A stretch of DNA of 64,000 bases, from contig JAAOMT010000211.1 of NCBI GenBank assembly GCA_016748015.1, forward strand, positions 178,248 through 242,247. Reading direction: 5' to 3'. Within the stretch, counting starts at the first letter, position 1; every line of letters starts with the position of its first letter. This DNA comes from Geosiphon pyriformis. Taxonomy: Eukaryota > Glomeromycota > Glomeromycetes > Archaeosporales > Geosiphonaceae. The notes beneath the pieces are model-generated. The model saw nothing but the letters and a program-made list of their open reading frames with translations. It did not search any database and was not told where the DNA came from. Positions 21,600-32,024 of the stretch are shown in pieces. Position numbers and translations under genes: made by a program.

Positions 21600-21935
21600 T
21601 TATTGTACTGCTCTTCTCCAGGCGGCTTCTATGGATGTCCCTTTCCTAATCCAATTGCTGATAAGAATCATGTACTGGCACAAAATGTCACACATTTCTC
21701 CTTGACCAAGAATGTCGTTCCACATTCCTTCGTCCAAGAGTGTCTCCCCACAAGCTAAACATGGTGTATTGTCCTATTTTCCCACTTGGTTTGGTCTTCC
21801 AAAGTGTTTTATGATGCATGTACAGCAGTAGAATTGGGTTGCTGTTGTGTATTCCTCATTGTCGCCACAGCATGTGCCCATTGATGACAATTTCTTGTCA
21901 TAATCAACACATATCAGCTTTGGTTGACAATAGCT
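21600..21935 (-). pseudogene. Cysteine-rich module of Ty3 pol
   Basis: Reading through one stop and one lost Cys, the module contains the pattern C-x2-[C/Y], then CCGDNEEY, FYC-x2-C, PCLAC-GETLLDEG and C-x3-CQY-x-ILI, followed by KGTSIEAAWRRAV. It aligns over its full length with 59594-59898. At least ten Cys positions are shared by the two copies. It lies between the protease and the dUTPase. I know of similar stretches in predicted Rhizophagus proteins but no assigned function. Confidence 0.65.
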
Positions 21936-22199
21936 CAATAATTGTGATGGTGTGTATGTATAAGGGGTGTAACTGGCAGTTGGTAGTGGCTTCTCTTTCT
22001 TTGCTTTTCCTTTCTCTTTTTCTCTCTTATCCCATTCCCAAATTGGTAGTTTTTTTAAGTTGTGGTCAGTATCCTAGACTTGGTCTGTGTTCTAGATAGG
22101 TTCTGTTCTCTTCTGTTTTCCTTTGTCATTGTCGTCTCATGAGAGTATTGGTGACAGCTCATTGTGTTCTTCATCGGCCCACAAGACTTGATATGCTTC

Positions 22200-22700
22200 C
22201 CAGGTAGGTTTTGGTTTTTTTTCTTCAAGGTCAATTAGTGGTGCTGTGGTGTTGGTAGCTTTGAAGTAACCACATATTGCTGGTACTCATGTGTGTTGAC
22301 TATTCTGGCTGAGTACTAGTTTTTGAGTCATCCAATTGAACACGGCGTTGATTTTGGATAGCCAGTCATTATCAACTAAAGCTTGATATTGGGTGGCTTC
22401 CATCATTAGAACTTTGATGAGTACTATGATGTTATTGACTTCAATTGGGAAGTCATCAATTTCGCCAATTGGGGTTTTGGTGGCTCCATCCGCGGTAATA
22501 ATCCTGGCACTGGCAGTGTAATCAACTCGGTGACCTAATTGATCTATGAGTTGTTATGTGATGATACTGCCTTCTGAACCATTGTCAAGAATTAATTTGA
22601 TGGAGTGGCCATCGACTTTGTGTCAGTGTACATGGCCATAATCGGTTTCTCTTCAAGTGCTGCTTCACTAAATAATGGCATATCTGATGGTTGATGGGAA
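22200..22700 (-). pseudogene. Retropepsin (aspartic protease) region of Ty3 copy 1, broken
   Basis: The active-site loop reads LILDNGSEGSII, with DNG at 22586-22578 in place of the usual DTG or DSG, a single G-to-A step from DSG. A one-base deletion in ACACAAAGTCGATGG shifts the frame just before it compared with the other copy. The flap side and C-terminal half follow (EIDDFPIEVNNIIV, EATQYQALVDNDWL). The protease would cut the Gag-Pol polyprotein. Confidence 0.75.
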
Positions 22701-24817
22701 GAGCTGGGAATCGGTTGATGTACAACTATCGCTGATCTCCAGTTTTGGGTGATCCTCAATCTTGGGTTTTCTGATGTTATTTGAGCTGGGTTTGCTGGTG
22801 GTGTTTGAATGGTGGGTGTTTGATAGATTGCTGGTGGCTGTGGTTGATATATTACTTGTGGCTGTGCTTAATAAATTGCTTGTGGCTGTGGTTGATAAAC
22901 TGGTGGTTGATAAATTGGTTGGTGCATCATAAACAGGTAAGTGGGTTGGTATTGGTCTTGATTCAGGTAATAGTTTGGAGTCTGGAACTGGTGATTGGGA
23001 TTTTTATATTGATTTCCTGATTGTGAATTGCTATAAGTATGGCAGTTGGCTCTGATGTGCTCTTGTTTACCACAGTTGTGGCAGATGCGCGTCTCTGGCT
23101 GCCATGATTGATTGGATGATAATGATGGATGTGACTAATTTTGGAAACAATTCGCATTTCCCTGATTGTTACGCCATTGAGGAGGTTGATAAATCATGTG
23201 ATTGTCAGCTAAGTATCCCTCTAATTTCTGATTAATTGAATTACTGAATTGCTTCAATTTGGAATCCAATTTAGATGATCCATTCATTGCTAAATTTACA
23301 GCTTGAGCGTGATTAGCTTCTAGTTTAGCTGCTTCAAAATTTCTGGCATATGTAACTGTGATTGGAAGATTTACTAAGTGTATTGGACATACTCGTTGTA
23401 GAATGCTACTGCACAATCCTTTAATAAATTAATTTAAAATCTGTGGCACTATAAAATAGTCAGCTTGGATGGCTTGTATTTGGTATAGATTTCTATAGAA
23501 GCATTCCAAGTAAGTAGTGACTGCTTTAGTGTCTCCTTGTCTAATTATTGTAAAGGTGTTGGTTAATTTGTTGATACTATTATTGTTGCTAAAGTATCAC
23601 AAGAATTCAGTTTTGAATCCATTAAAATTTTGGGGTTTGACAGTGAAACTTTAATACCATGCATCAGTGGTATCCTGGAGAAAGTAAGAGATTACTTGTA
23701 TTGCTCTAGCATTATCCCAATTATTGGCTGTAATGGCTTTGGCTATGTCATTTAACCAGACTTGGGCGTCGTCTTCTTTACTGTTGAAGTTGTTGAGTTT
23801 TGTGATGGGTGCGTAAGCCATTTGTTGTTGCTGTGGTGGTGGAAGTTGTTGTTGTTATTGAGACAGTACTGGTGGCAGTTGTTGATTTTGTTGGTTTTGT
23901 GGTTGGATGGGCTGGCCAATTGGTTCAACAGGTGGTTGATCGATGATGATAACTGGAGGTAAATGTTGATTAATTACTTTGGAGTTTAGATTGTTCTGAT
24001 TTAGTGGGTTTTGAATATTCGGAGTGTTGTTTTTGGGGTTTTCTTGATTTGGATTTCTTGGAGTTTGATCATTCGGAGTTTCAAATTCTGGGTTTTTAGG
24101 GATTGGGTTTTGGTAAGTGAACTCTTGATCCTCAGATTCTTCTTTCTCTTCTTCTTGTTTCTCTTCTTTGGATAATTTCCATGGAGTAGTAGTGCCGAAA
24201 TCTGGTGGTGGTGGTGGTGATTAAAGTCCTGATGGTGTTGGCAATTATGATTTAAATTCTTCAAAATATGCGCTGTATGATCCTAATAACTCCTCTTTTC
24301 TTTGTTTACTTTGGAAGAGAAATCTTCCAAAGACTGCTGTCATGTTTGATGTAGACATGTTTGTTGATAATATATTGATGGCACTTTCAGGAATATAGTA
24401 GTAGGATGAGTTGTTTGGTGACTCAACTCTAGTTTTCTTCCAAGTGGGTGGTTGTATCCTTTGAGGTGTTACTGCTGGTGTTTGTAGTTTTTTTTTGTCT
24501 TTACTTGTGTAAGTAATTGGGTATCTTTGCTGTATGTGGTGTTTAATTTCTTTGTTGATCTCAGTGATGATGGATGCAAAATTATGATTTGTAGGTAGGC
24601 TTGTGTTTTGAATTAATTTGTTGTAAAAAGTTTCTTTTGCTGATTCAATATTTACAAATGTTCTCAACAGATAGGCAATCCTTTCGTTGACATAGAAATT
24701 GAAAGCTAATTCTGCTGATATGTGATTATGGGTTAATCCCAAATGTTAACAGTAATATTAAAATAAGGATTTCACGAATTCTAGATGGTTTGCTTTGACA
24801 TTTTCTGATTCTGCCAC
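22701..24817 (-). pseudogene. Gag of Ty3 copy 1, broken
   Basis: The frame opens at GTG 24817-24815 (VAES...). Open pieces are 24245-24742 (N-terminal domain: NFYVNERIAYLL, PPTWKKTRVESP) and 23135-23416 (NFEAAKLEANHAQ, FSNSINQKLEGYL). A capsid-like Retrotrans_gag segment lies between about 23960 and 23420. An intact zinc knuckle C-x2-C-x4-H-x4-C (CHNCGKQEHIRANC) lies at 23083-23042, and a Gln/Pro/Tyr-rich tail (YQPQPQ) follows. It packages element RNA. No in-frame ATG lies between the upstream stop and the GTG. Confidence 0.75.
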
Positions 24818-24860
24818 TTTTGAATGAGGTTGTTGGTGCTGGTTCTCTGTAGGATTATAC

Positions 24861-24878
24861 TTTACAGGAAGCACCAAA
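24861..24878 (-). promoter_or_regulatory. Primer-binding site of Ty3 copy 1
   Basis: On the minus strand TTTGGTGCTTCCTGTAAA follows the 5' LTR directly. TGG at this position matches the CCA end of a tRNA. The other copy has TTTGGTGCTCCCTGTGAG. The primer tRNA was not identified. Confidence 0.75.
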
Positions 24879-25734
24879 TATTACAGGTAACTATTTAGGG
24901 TGTTGAATCAAATAACAATCCATAATTTGGTGCTAAAAGTTATTTGCAGTGATGTTATTACTTTGAAGGTTTTGTATCTGAAAGTTTCAGTTTGAGTTCT
25001 TTGTATAATGGACAGAGATTCAATAGTTGTTTTATCCGTAGCTTCCCAGAATTGCAATTCTGTTAATTCTTCTTTTGGCGTGATGGCTGGCAATCCTTTG
25101 GTAAGTATTCTGTATCTTCTGTACATGTTCTACCCTTTTACAAAGGTCTTTTACCAGGCAATCCTTAACATCAATAATCTAGCACTTTATTCAACCAATT
25201 AATGCACAACAATAAAATCAAAATAAAATAAATAAAAGAAATAAAAGAAAAATAAAAAAAGAAAAGAAATAAGCCAAGGTGATTTACAAGTTAGTATTCC
25301 GTCAATAGCTGTGATCAAGAGCTATTGTTCCAGTGTAGTTAAGTATCAATTACTACCAACATGAGGTGTTGATAGTGGAATTAGGTTTGAGATACCAAAT
25401 AGTTATTTATTGTGTTTGAAAGGTTGTCTAGATGAAATCTAAACTTGGAGGTCTCTCCTTTTTTCAGTTTCTAATACTACTGCTATATATACATAATTGA
25501 AATTCCTCAATTTCTCTATTCTTCACAACAGGAATTCTGGAATTTCTGGAATCCTGCAATTCTTTTGAGAGGAATTCTGGAATTCTGAAATCTTGTGATT
25601 CCTTGTGAAAATTCTGTAATTCCTGGAATCCTGCAATTCTTGAGAGAAATCCTGAAATTCCACATTTGCTATGTCTACTTCTGATTGGCTAATAATTATG
25701 CTAATATATATTCCCTATATTTTTATGAGTAACA
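24879..25734 (-). repeat. 5' LTR of Ty3 copy 1
   Basis: 856 bp. It ends with GTAACA beside the right GTGC, while the inner terminus is TATTAC, one G-to-A step from TGTTAC. U3 on the minus strand has TTCTGGAA dyads at 25535-25542, 25544-25551 and 25575-25582, upstream of the TATA box TATATATAG (about 25483-25493). Confidence 0.95.
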
Positions 25735-25738
25735 GTGC
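25735..25738. repeat. Target-site duplication GTGC (right)
   Basis: Matches 15805-15808. LINE B resumes at 25739 in frame. Confidence 0.9.
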
Positions 25739-26031
25739 CCCTGATAGTTGTATCTGATGTTTTTTCTCTGGTGGTTCTTATGTCTGTGGTTTCTGGTCTG
25801 GATTCAGTTATGGTTTTGAATAGTGTGCCAGTGTTTTCTACTCCCTTTCCTCCAGTTGTTAATAATGCAGCTGCCAACTTAAGTTCAAGCAGTTTTAAGG
25901 TTTTAACCACCAAAGTTGGTGGTTTGGAATCCAAGATGGTGGCTTTGAAAGTTTTGGTTAAGTCTGTTTTAGAAAAATTGGACTGTTTGTGCTCGAGTTT
26001 GGGTTTGTCAACTTCCTCTACTTCTCAATAA
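25739..26031 (+). pseudogene. LINE B ORF1, C-terminal part
   Basis: The frame that stopped at the LTR resumes and runs to TAA 26029-26031. Conserved blocks are SSSFKVLTTKVGGLESKM and VLEKLDCL, as in LINE A. The first endonuclease residues are read in another frame overlapping the last ORF1 codons, so ORF2 translation would need reinitiation or frameshifting. Confidence 0.75.
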
Positions 26032-26702
26032 ATGTCTCAGTTTGGAAGATTGCCATGTGCAATGTTAGAAGCATGAACAATTCTGCTAAACAGGATAATA
26101 TAATTTGTTGGCATAAAGAAATGAACAATTTGATTTCTATTGTTACTGAAACTAAGTTAAAAGATAAAATTTGCCCATGAATTATGAATAAGTTTGATGG
26201 AGTTTGGATTTTTACTTCAGGTTTGGAATCTGATTATCTGGGTTCTGGTGTTGCAATCATCATGGACATTTCCTTGGCAAAGCATGTGTATAAAGTTTCT
26301 GAAGTATCTGGTTGGCTTCTTTCTCTCAAGTTGCTCTTCAAGGATAAACTTTTTGTTTCTATTTTGGGGCTCTATGCTGGTGCTTCTTCAGTAGTTCAGT
26401 TCTCTCAAGCTGGTAATGTCAATTTTATGATTGCTAGAGCCATCAATGAGTTCTCTTTTGTTGTTCTGGATGACGATTTCAATGAAAATGGCTCTCGTAG
26501 GAGTGCCAGTTTTAAAAAGTGTTTGGATCTTGGTCTGATCAATTCCTTAAATGGATGTTCTTATGTAAAAGAGCCTACATGGGCTAACTCTCATGGTGTG
26601 GCCAAGACAATCAATTTTTTGTTCATTTCTTCGAATTTGGCTAATGCTGTGATGGGTTGCAATGTGTTTGATGTTAGCAAATTTTTTGATACTGACCACT
26701 AG
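25989..26702 (+). pseudogene. LINE B ORF2: APE-type endonuclease
   Basis: Two open pieces (25989-26180, 26184-26702) separated by one TGA. Motifs in order: CNVRSMNN (catalytic Asn), TETKL (Glu), SILGLYAGAS (Tyr), LDDDFNENGS (Asp/Asn), FISSN and FDTDH (Asp-His pair). All the expected APE residues are present, unlike LINE A. The enzyme would nick the target DNA to prime reverse transcription. The stops make this copy inactive. Confidence 0.85.
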
Positions 26703-29240
26703 GCTATATCTGTGTCTGTGGGTTTGGGTGGGCTTCTAGATACATGGCTGAATTCTGTTTGCAAACAAACGAATAGAGATCAATGGAAGTTTGATTTCAA
26801 AAGTGCTACTGAAGCTAAGTGGAAAGAATTTGGAATTGTTATATCAGCCAATGCTGTGATGTTTTCAAATGAGTTTGCCACCTCTGTGAAGTTTTCAGAC
26901 TTGGATGTGATGTGGGATGTGGTTCACAAGATTGTGATTCTCTTGGCTAATGAAGTGTTCAAAAAAAAGTGGTTTAAGAGCTTTGATGATGTTTTTACCA
27001 AGGACTCTTTTAGATATCATAAGTTAGAGCTTTTGGTTTCTAAAATTGTTAAGACTTCTTGTAAAGGGTGTGTTGCAAATTTTGATTCTCTTATGAAGTG
27101 CTGGGTTTTTCTGAACAATGTTAGGGCTTTGGCTGTTCAGGTTATTGTGGATTCTGGTGCAGATTCTGGTCATGTTTGTTCTGCTTTTTTTGGTGCTAGA
27201 AGGGCTTATCACACGTCCAAACTTACTGAATCTTTGCGGGCTAAGGAGGCAGCCATTAGAGCTGCCATAGATAAGAGAATGGAGAGCTTTGAAGTAAATA
27301 AAAATCATACAATTAGAAGTGTTCTGGAACGGCCATTTCGTAAAGTAGTGCTTGATCATTTGGTTGTTGGTGATAAACTTATCCTGAAACCTGATTTAGT
27401 TAAGTCTAAGATAAATGTCATCATGGAGGGCTGGACTAGAAAGTGTCAGATGGTAGATGATGTTTCTGGTGATTGGTGCCACTAATACCAGTCATTGGAG
27501 TATGTTTTTGATGAAGCTTTTTCTGGTGTTATGAGTTCAATTGAATTTGAGGAATTGTTTGGGGTGGTTTCTTCTCTGCCTAATGGCAAGGCTGCTGGTC
27601 TTTTAGGAATTTCAAATGAGCTTTGAAAACATTGTGATAAAGCAGTTCTGGATATGCTTTTAGTGCTTTTGAATTCTTGTTTGTCTGGTGAATCTGTGCC
27701 TGGTTCTTGAAAAGAGGCCTGGATCTCGATAATTCTCAAACCATATGAATGGGAGGGTGTTCTTACAAATACTCGACCTATTGCTTTAATTGAGACAGCT
27801 TGTAAAATTCTTTCCAAGATCCTCTCTGATAGGATTTCTTCAATATGCAGCACTTTTAATGTTTTTCGTGGGGACAATTTTTTAGTTTTGAAGGGTACAA
27901 TGATCCAGTCTCCTATTTTTGTTATTAGTTCAGTCATTGAGGATGCTTTAGAGAAAAATCGGAAGCTTTGGTTAGTTTTACAGAATATGAAGAAAGCATA
28001 CAATTCAGTTGGCTGGGAGTATCTCGAAAAGAGTCTAATCAGGATTAAAATGTGCAGCAAGTTTATTTATTTTTTTGGTAGTATTTATAGAGATCATACC
28101 AATTGTGTTATAACAGATTTTGGTTTGACAGGTGGATATCAGATACACAATGGTCTGGACCAGGGAGAGATCTTTTCACCCCTTTTGTGGTGTATATTTT
28201 ATGATTCTTTGTTATGTGAAATCAAGCATTAGGAGAGTATGTGTAAGTATAGGTTGAATTCTCATTTTATTTCCAAAAGTAGTCATGCTGATTCCAAGAC
28301 TGGGCTTACTTTTTTTTTTGCTGCTGGCACTTTCATCAATGATACAATTTGGGTTGGCAGCAGTCAGAGTGCTACTCAATACATTTTTGATATTGCTAGT
28401 GAATTTTTTCAGATCAATGACATTTCTATTAATAATGATAAAACAGTGGCCATTCCCATCAACAACAGGATTAGCAATTCTTCTCTTTTTATCAATAATT
28501 CGTCCATCTCTATTGCCAGAAAAGGAGAGTCTCATCAGTATCTGGGTATTTTTTTTTTGACTGAGAGTTTCTTAAAGCCTAGTTTGGCTAAGGCACATTT
28601 GGATGTTCGTTTTTTTACCAATCTGGTTTTAAGAAAAGCTGTGTCAGACAAACAGTTCTTGTATTTGGTGTCAGCAGTTCTCCATTCTATTGTCAGTTAT
28701 AGAACTCAGTTCAGCTTTGTTCCTGTTGATGTGTATAATAAATGAGATGCTCTTATTCATAAAGACTTGAAGCTTAAGTCTGGTCTGCCTCTTGACTTCT
28801 CCAGTAATACAATACATCATCCTTCATTTTATGGTCTAAAGTCCTTTTTGCAGATTCAATCTGAGAGTAAGATTGCATCACTTGTTAGCTTTGTGAATTC
28901 TGGTGGAGTTCTGGGTCACTTGTTCTCTTACCAGGCGCATAACTTGCAGATTTGATGTTGGCGTCCTGTTCATTTTTTGGTTTTTTTTATTCACATTTGT
29001 ATTGACATCTCTAATAATTTTCTGGCAGGCATGGTTCATATTCTTCTTGATTGTAATTTATCTCTGAGTGGCCTCTTGGCCAATTTTTTCTGGTTTCATG
29101 ATGAGGTGTCCATGTTAGTTGTTTTGGGTGAGTTGAGATTTGTCAAGTTTTTTCCTTCTCTCTGGCGTTATAGTATTGCATTCATGGATCAACCTCATGA
29201 TCATTATGGTGCCACTTTTGATTGGTACACATTTAAATGG
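26703..29240 (+). pseudogene. LINE B ORF2: reverse transcriptase
   Basis: Open pieces 26712-27485, 27888-28232, 28239-28745, 28767-28955 and 28977-29243. RT landmarks are LPNGKAAGLLGISNEL (near 27577), RPIALIETACKILSKIL (near 27775), motif A LVLQNMKKAYNSVGW (near 27973), motif B GLDQGEIFSPLLW (near 28155) and motif C FINDTIW (near 28335). In motif A both Asp are Asn, and in motif C the first of the two Asp is Asn: three G-to-A changes at catalytic or near-catalytic sites. Several TGG-to-TGA stops occur (near 27624 and 27709). Confidence 0.85.
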
Positions 29241-29249
29241 TAGAAAAGA

Positions 29250-29840
29250 TTGGACTCTCGTGGCCCTGTTTTGAAGTGGTTCAAATTGTCTGCTGCATTT
29301 TTTAATGATGCATCTTTGTCTTTGACTTGTTTCTTGGCTGTATGTAGTAATAGTTCTCTGGACATTCTTGGGTCTAATGACTTCATGTCTGTTTGTGATC
29401 AGCTTTCGAGGATTGATAACAGTGTTTTGTCTGTATACATGGATGGATCCATGAAAGATCTGGGCACTGTTAGCTGTAGAGCTAGTGCTGCTGCTTTTTT
29501 TGAGGACATTGGTTTAGGCTTAGGTGTTGGTATTTCTGGTTTGATGTTTTCTATTCTGGCTGAATTGCAAGTCATTGCATTGGCTCTGGAATGTGCTCCA
29601 TTATCTAGTACTATTTATCTCTTTTTAGATAGTCAATCTGCTTTGGATGCTTGCAAGTCAGAACTGGGTTTGGTGTGTTCTGACTTTCATAATCAGTGCT
29701 GGGTTGAGCATCAACATATTGTTAATGTCATTCATGATAAGAATTTAAAGGTTAGTTGGCACAAGGTGAAAGACCACTCTGGTGTTTTGGGGAATAAGTG
29801 TGCTGACATGATTGCTGGTACCACCTCTCTTTTGAATTAG
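29250..29840 (+). CDS. LINE B ORF2: RNase H domain
   Basis: A 196-codon open frame. The RNase H1-type active site is complete: D65 (SVYMDGS), E105 (LAELQVIAL), D127 (LFLDSQSAL) and D186 (HSGVLGNKCADMIAG), with His176 in the usual loop. It lies between the RT and the C-terminal domain, the arrangement of I-, Tad- and related LINEs. It would degrade template RNA during second-strand synthesis. It is the best preserved catalytic domain in LINE B. Confidence 0.85.
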   Translation: MDSRGPVLKWFKLSAAFFNDASLSLTCFLAVCSNSSLDILGSNDFMSVCDQLSRIDNSVLSVYMDGSMKDLGTVSCRASAAAFFEDIGLGLGVGISGLMFSILAELQVIALALECAPLSSTIYLFLDSQSALDACKSELGLVCSDFHNQCWVEHQHIVNVIHDKNLKVSWHKVKDHSGVLGNKCADMIAGTTSLLN

Positions 29841-30716
29841 TGTCTTCCTCCTCGTTTGGATGAACATTTTATTGTGACTGATTATGGTGTAGTTTCTGAC
29901 AACTCTAGACATTTTGTTCTTGATATCTATCAGTCCATTTGTCATGCACATTGGGAGGTCAGTTCTGGCTCAAAGTTCTTGGAGGATGGTTTATGGTCTG
30001 ATGTTGACTGGGTTCACTCTTCATTGGTGTGGCATTCTGATTTGCATATGGCTGCCAGTTTCACCAGCCAATTCTCAGCTAATGCACACATGTATTTTAT
30101 AAAAGCTCTATATCATCACTTGCCTGTTGTCATTCGGAAGCATCTCTATAGGAGACTTTATCCCAGTGTGCTGTGCTTATATTGTAATGACATGGAGGTG
30201 TCAGATCATGCATTTTTTTATAGAGTTGATGAGTCTGCCTGCCGTCAGTTGTTGGACTCTTATGTGAATACTTGGAAGGCACTTTCTGGCTTTACTCATT
30301 CTTCTTTTAATGTGTTGTAGCTGTTGTCTTTTTGTACTTCTGGTTCTTCTGTGTCTGCAGCTTTCTTCAAAGGTTTTGTTTTTGATAATTGGTTCCGTGA
30401 AGCTGTTTCTATTTTCCACAATCCCAAAGTTGCTGGTATGGAGGTTGTTAAGTTTGTGCACTTTCTCAGTATGGCTTTTAGAGATAATATCTGGTTGGTT
30501 CGTGCTAAGCACTGCACCTATATGGAAAGAAATAGTTTGATTTCTCTTGATAGTTCAGTGCCTATTTTGGTTTCTGGTTTGGCTTCAGGACTCTTTGTTG
30601 GTGTTTTAAAACTGCTTGGAATCACTAATGCTTTTGGAATGCATTTTGGTTTTCGTAAATCTTGTTCATTTTTTTCAGGTGTTGATAATCCAGTGTCAGT
30701 TCATATAGCTATGTAG
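29841..30716 (+). pseudogene. LINE B ORF2: C-terminal Cys/His domain
   Basis: Continues from the RNase H through TAG 29838-29840. It contains the cluster SVLCLYCNDMEVSDHAFF (near 30167), a C-x2-C...H-like element also present in LINE A and in the 52860-53084 fragment, then DNIWLVRAKH and FGFRKSCSFFSG. The final TAG is 30714-30716. The domain is specific to this LINE group as far as I can tell; nucleic-acid binding is inferred from the Cys/His pattern. Confidence 0.65.
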
Positions 30717-30860
30717 TATTGTCCTAATTGGTCCAAGTGGCTGGTTATGTATAGAAAAAGCATAATTCACACCTAGTTTAGATCATTTCTTTAATGTATA
30801 GCACTAGGCTGTGTTTGAACTTCACTCGTTAAACTTAATAAAATAAAATAAAAAAAACAT
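30714..30860 (+). repeat. Shared LINE 3' tail, copy of LINE B
   Basis: Starts with the ORF2 stop TAG, continues TATTGTCCTAATTGG and GGCTGGTTATGTATAG, and ends TCGTTAAACTTAATAAAATAAAATAAAA. Confidence 0.8.
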
Positions 30861-30929
30861 TAAAAACTATTTTAATATTAACAATAAAAATACTTTCAAA
30901 TATATTTTATAAACCAATAACAATAAAAA

Positions 30930-31280
30930 AAAGTGTAAATTTAGAAATTATTAAAAATTTAATAATCTTAAAAAAATAAAATTAGTAAATTCAATCTAAA
31001 TAGCAATATTTAAAAAAACTTAAAAAATAAACTTTATATAAAATAATTTTATATTGTTTTTAATTATTGATTTTATAATAATAAAACTATAAACTAATTA
31101 AAAAGCAGTTTTAATATAAGTTAATTAAATTTTAAAAAAAATATTAAATATTAAAATAAAAATTACTTACTTAAAAAATTTATAATAATTAATAATAGTT
31201 TTTTAAGTACTATTAAAAACAATACTATTAAAAAACAAAAAAAAACAGCTTTAAATTTTATTTAATTAATTAAAAATATA
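30930..31280 (-). mobile_element. Decayed ORF1-only retroposon fragment
   Basis: Collinear with 12560-12880 (TTTTAATATAAGYYAATTWAAT, then AAATTTTTAATA-TTAATAATAGTTT) but almost stripped of G and C. The orientation matches the other copies. It marks the last mobile element before the host island. Confidence 0.55.
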
Positions 31281-32024
31281 TACAAAAACATAATTTATTT
31301 TGTTTTTAGTAATAATTAGTTAAAAATTAATATATTATATAATATAGCCAAGAAATAATTCAGACTTAGATTAGTTAATATTTTTTATTATTATTATCTA
31401 AAACAATTTTTTTTTATAAACATAATAAAACTGAATACTATAATTAGTGCAAATAATACAAAATTGGTAAAAAACCAAAAAAATCAAAGTTTTTTTTAAG
31501 TTTGTTAATATAGTAAATGTTTTATATTGTTATTTAATTTTAAGTTTATAATTAATATGTAAATTGAATATATACTATTTTTATTTTTATTTTTAAAAAA
31601 CCATTAAAGTTTTTTTGGTTTGCAATAAACAAAATAATTATAATTAACAAAAAATTTATTTTAAACTTAATTATCTGTTATTAATTACGAAGTAAGACAT
31701 AAAATAATAGCAATAATATTATTTTGTTAACAATTATAAACTATTTAGATTTTTTTAAAAAGATTAATTACATATATTGAATTCTTATATATTCAATTTG
31801 CTCTCTTTGTTAAATTCTTTTCATTAGCTTGTTACTCCAACCCGATATTCTATTTTGAGTTTACAAATTATTTAAATTGGGATTAAAAAACATTGACCAA
31901 TCAAGACTTCATAATAATATAAATTATGGACTTCATTCAAACGTGATTAAAGAGCATTCACATGATCTTCAAGTCATGATAATCTGATAAAAATTTGATA
32001 CTAAACGTGATCCAAACTTTAAAA
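31281..32024. other. Boundary and upstream region of the bS16m gene
   Basis: The left part is AT-rich with no feature. From about 31800 base composition rises and CpG reappears (CCCGATATTC, AAACGTGATT), so the promoter and 5' UTR of the next gene probably lie at 31800-32024. No TATA box stands out. Confidence 0.5.

Larger units (their letters stand above)
15809..25734 (-). mobile_element. Ty3/Gypsy LTR retrotransposon with dUTPase, copy 1
   Basis: A 9926-bp element read on the minus strand: 5' LTR 24879-25734, primer-binding site, Gag with CCHC, retropepsin, Cys-rich module, dUTPase, RT, RNase H, integrase, C-terminal extension, polypurine tract, 3' LTR 15809-16677. The RT-RNase H-integrase order defines Ty3/Gypsy. 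The coding parts contain frameshifts and stops, so it is defective, but several domains are still long open frames. The two LTRs remain closely similar and the duplication is perfect, so the insertion is much younger than the surrounding LINEs. The relative at 55666-64000 has the same architecture. Confidence 0.95.
14040..30860 (+). mobile_element. LINE B, full-length LINE split by a Ty3/Gypsy insertion
   Basis: LINE B comprises 14040-15808 and 25739-30860. Its parts in order are ORF1, endonuclease, reverse transcriptase, RNase H, C-terminal domain and shared 3' tail. The Ty3 element occupies 15809-25734 and duplicated GTGC. Joining the two LINE halves after removing one GTGC restores the ORF1 frame with exactly the spacing seen in LINE A (seven residues between KLV and the V-x-SL block in both). 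LINE B keeps more of its sequence than LINE A, but its RT catalytic residues are mutated. Confidence 0.9.

Noticed and set aside
21540-22099. Plus-strand ORFs over the Ty3 copy 1 Cys-rich and protease region
   Set aside because: Shadow frames; the minus strand carries the family-conserved protein.
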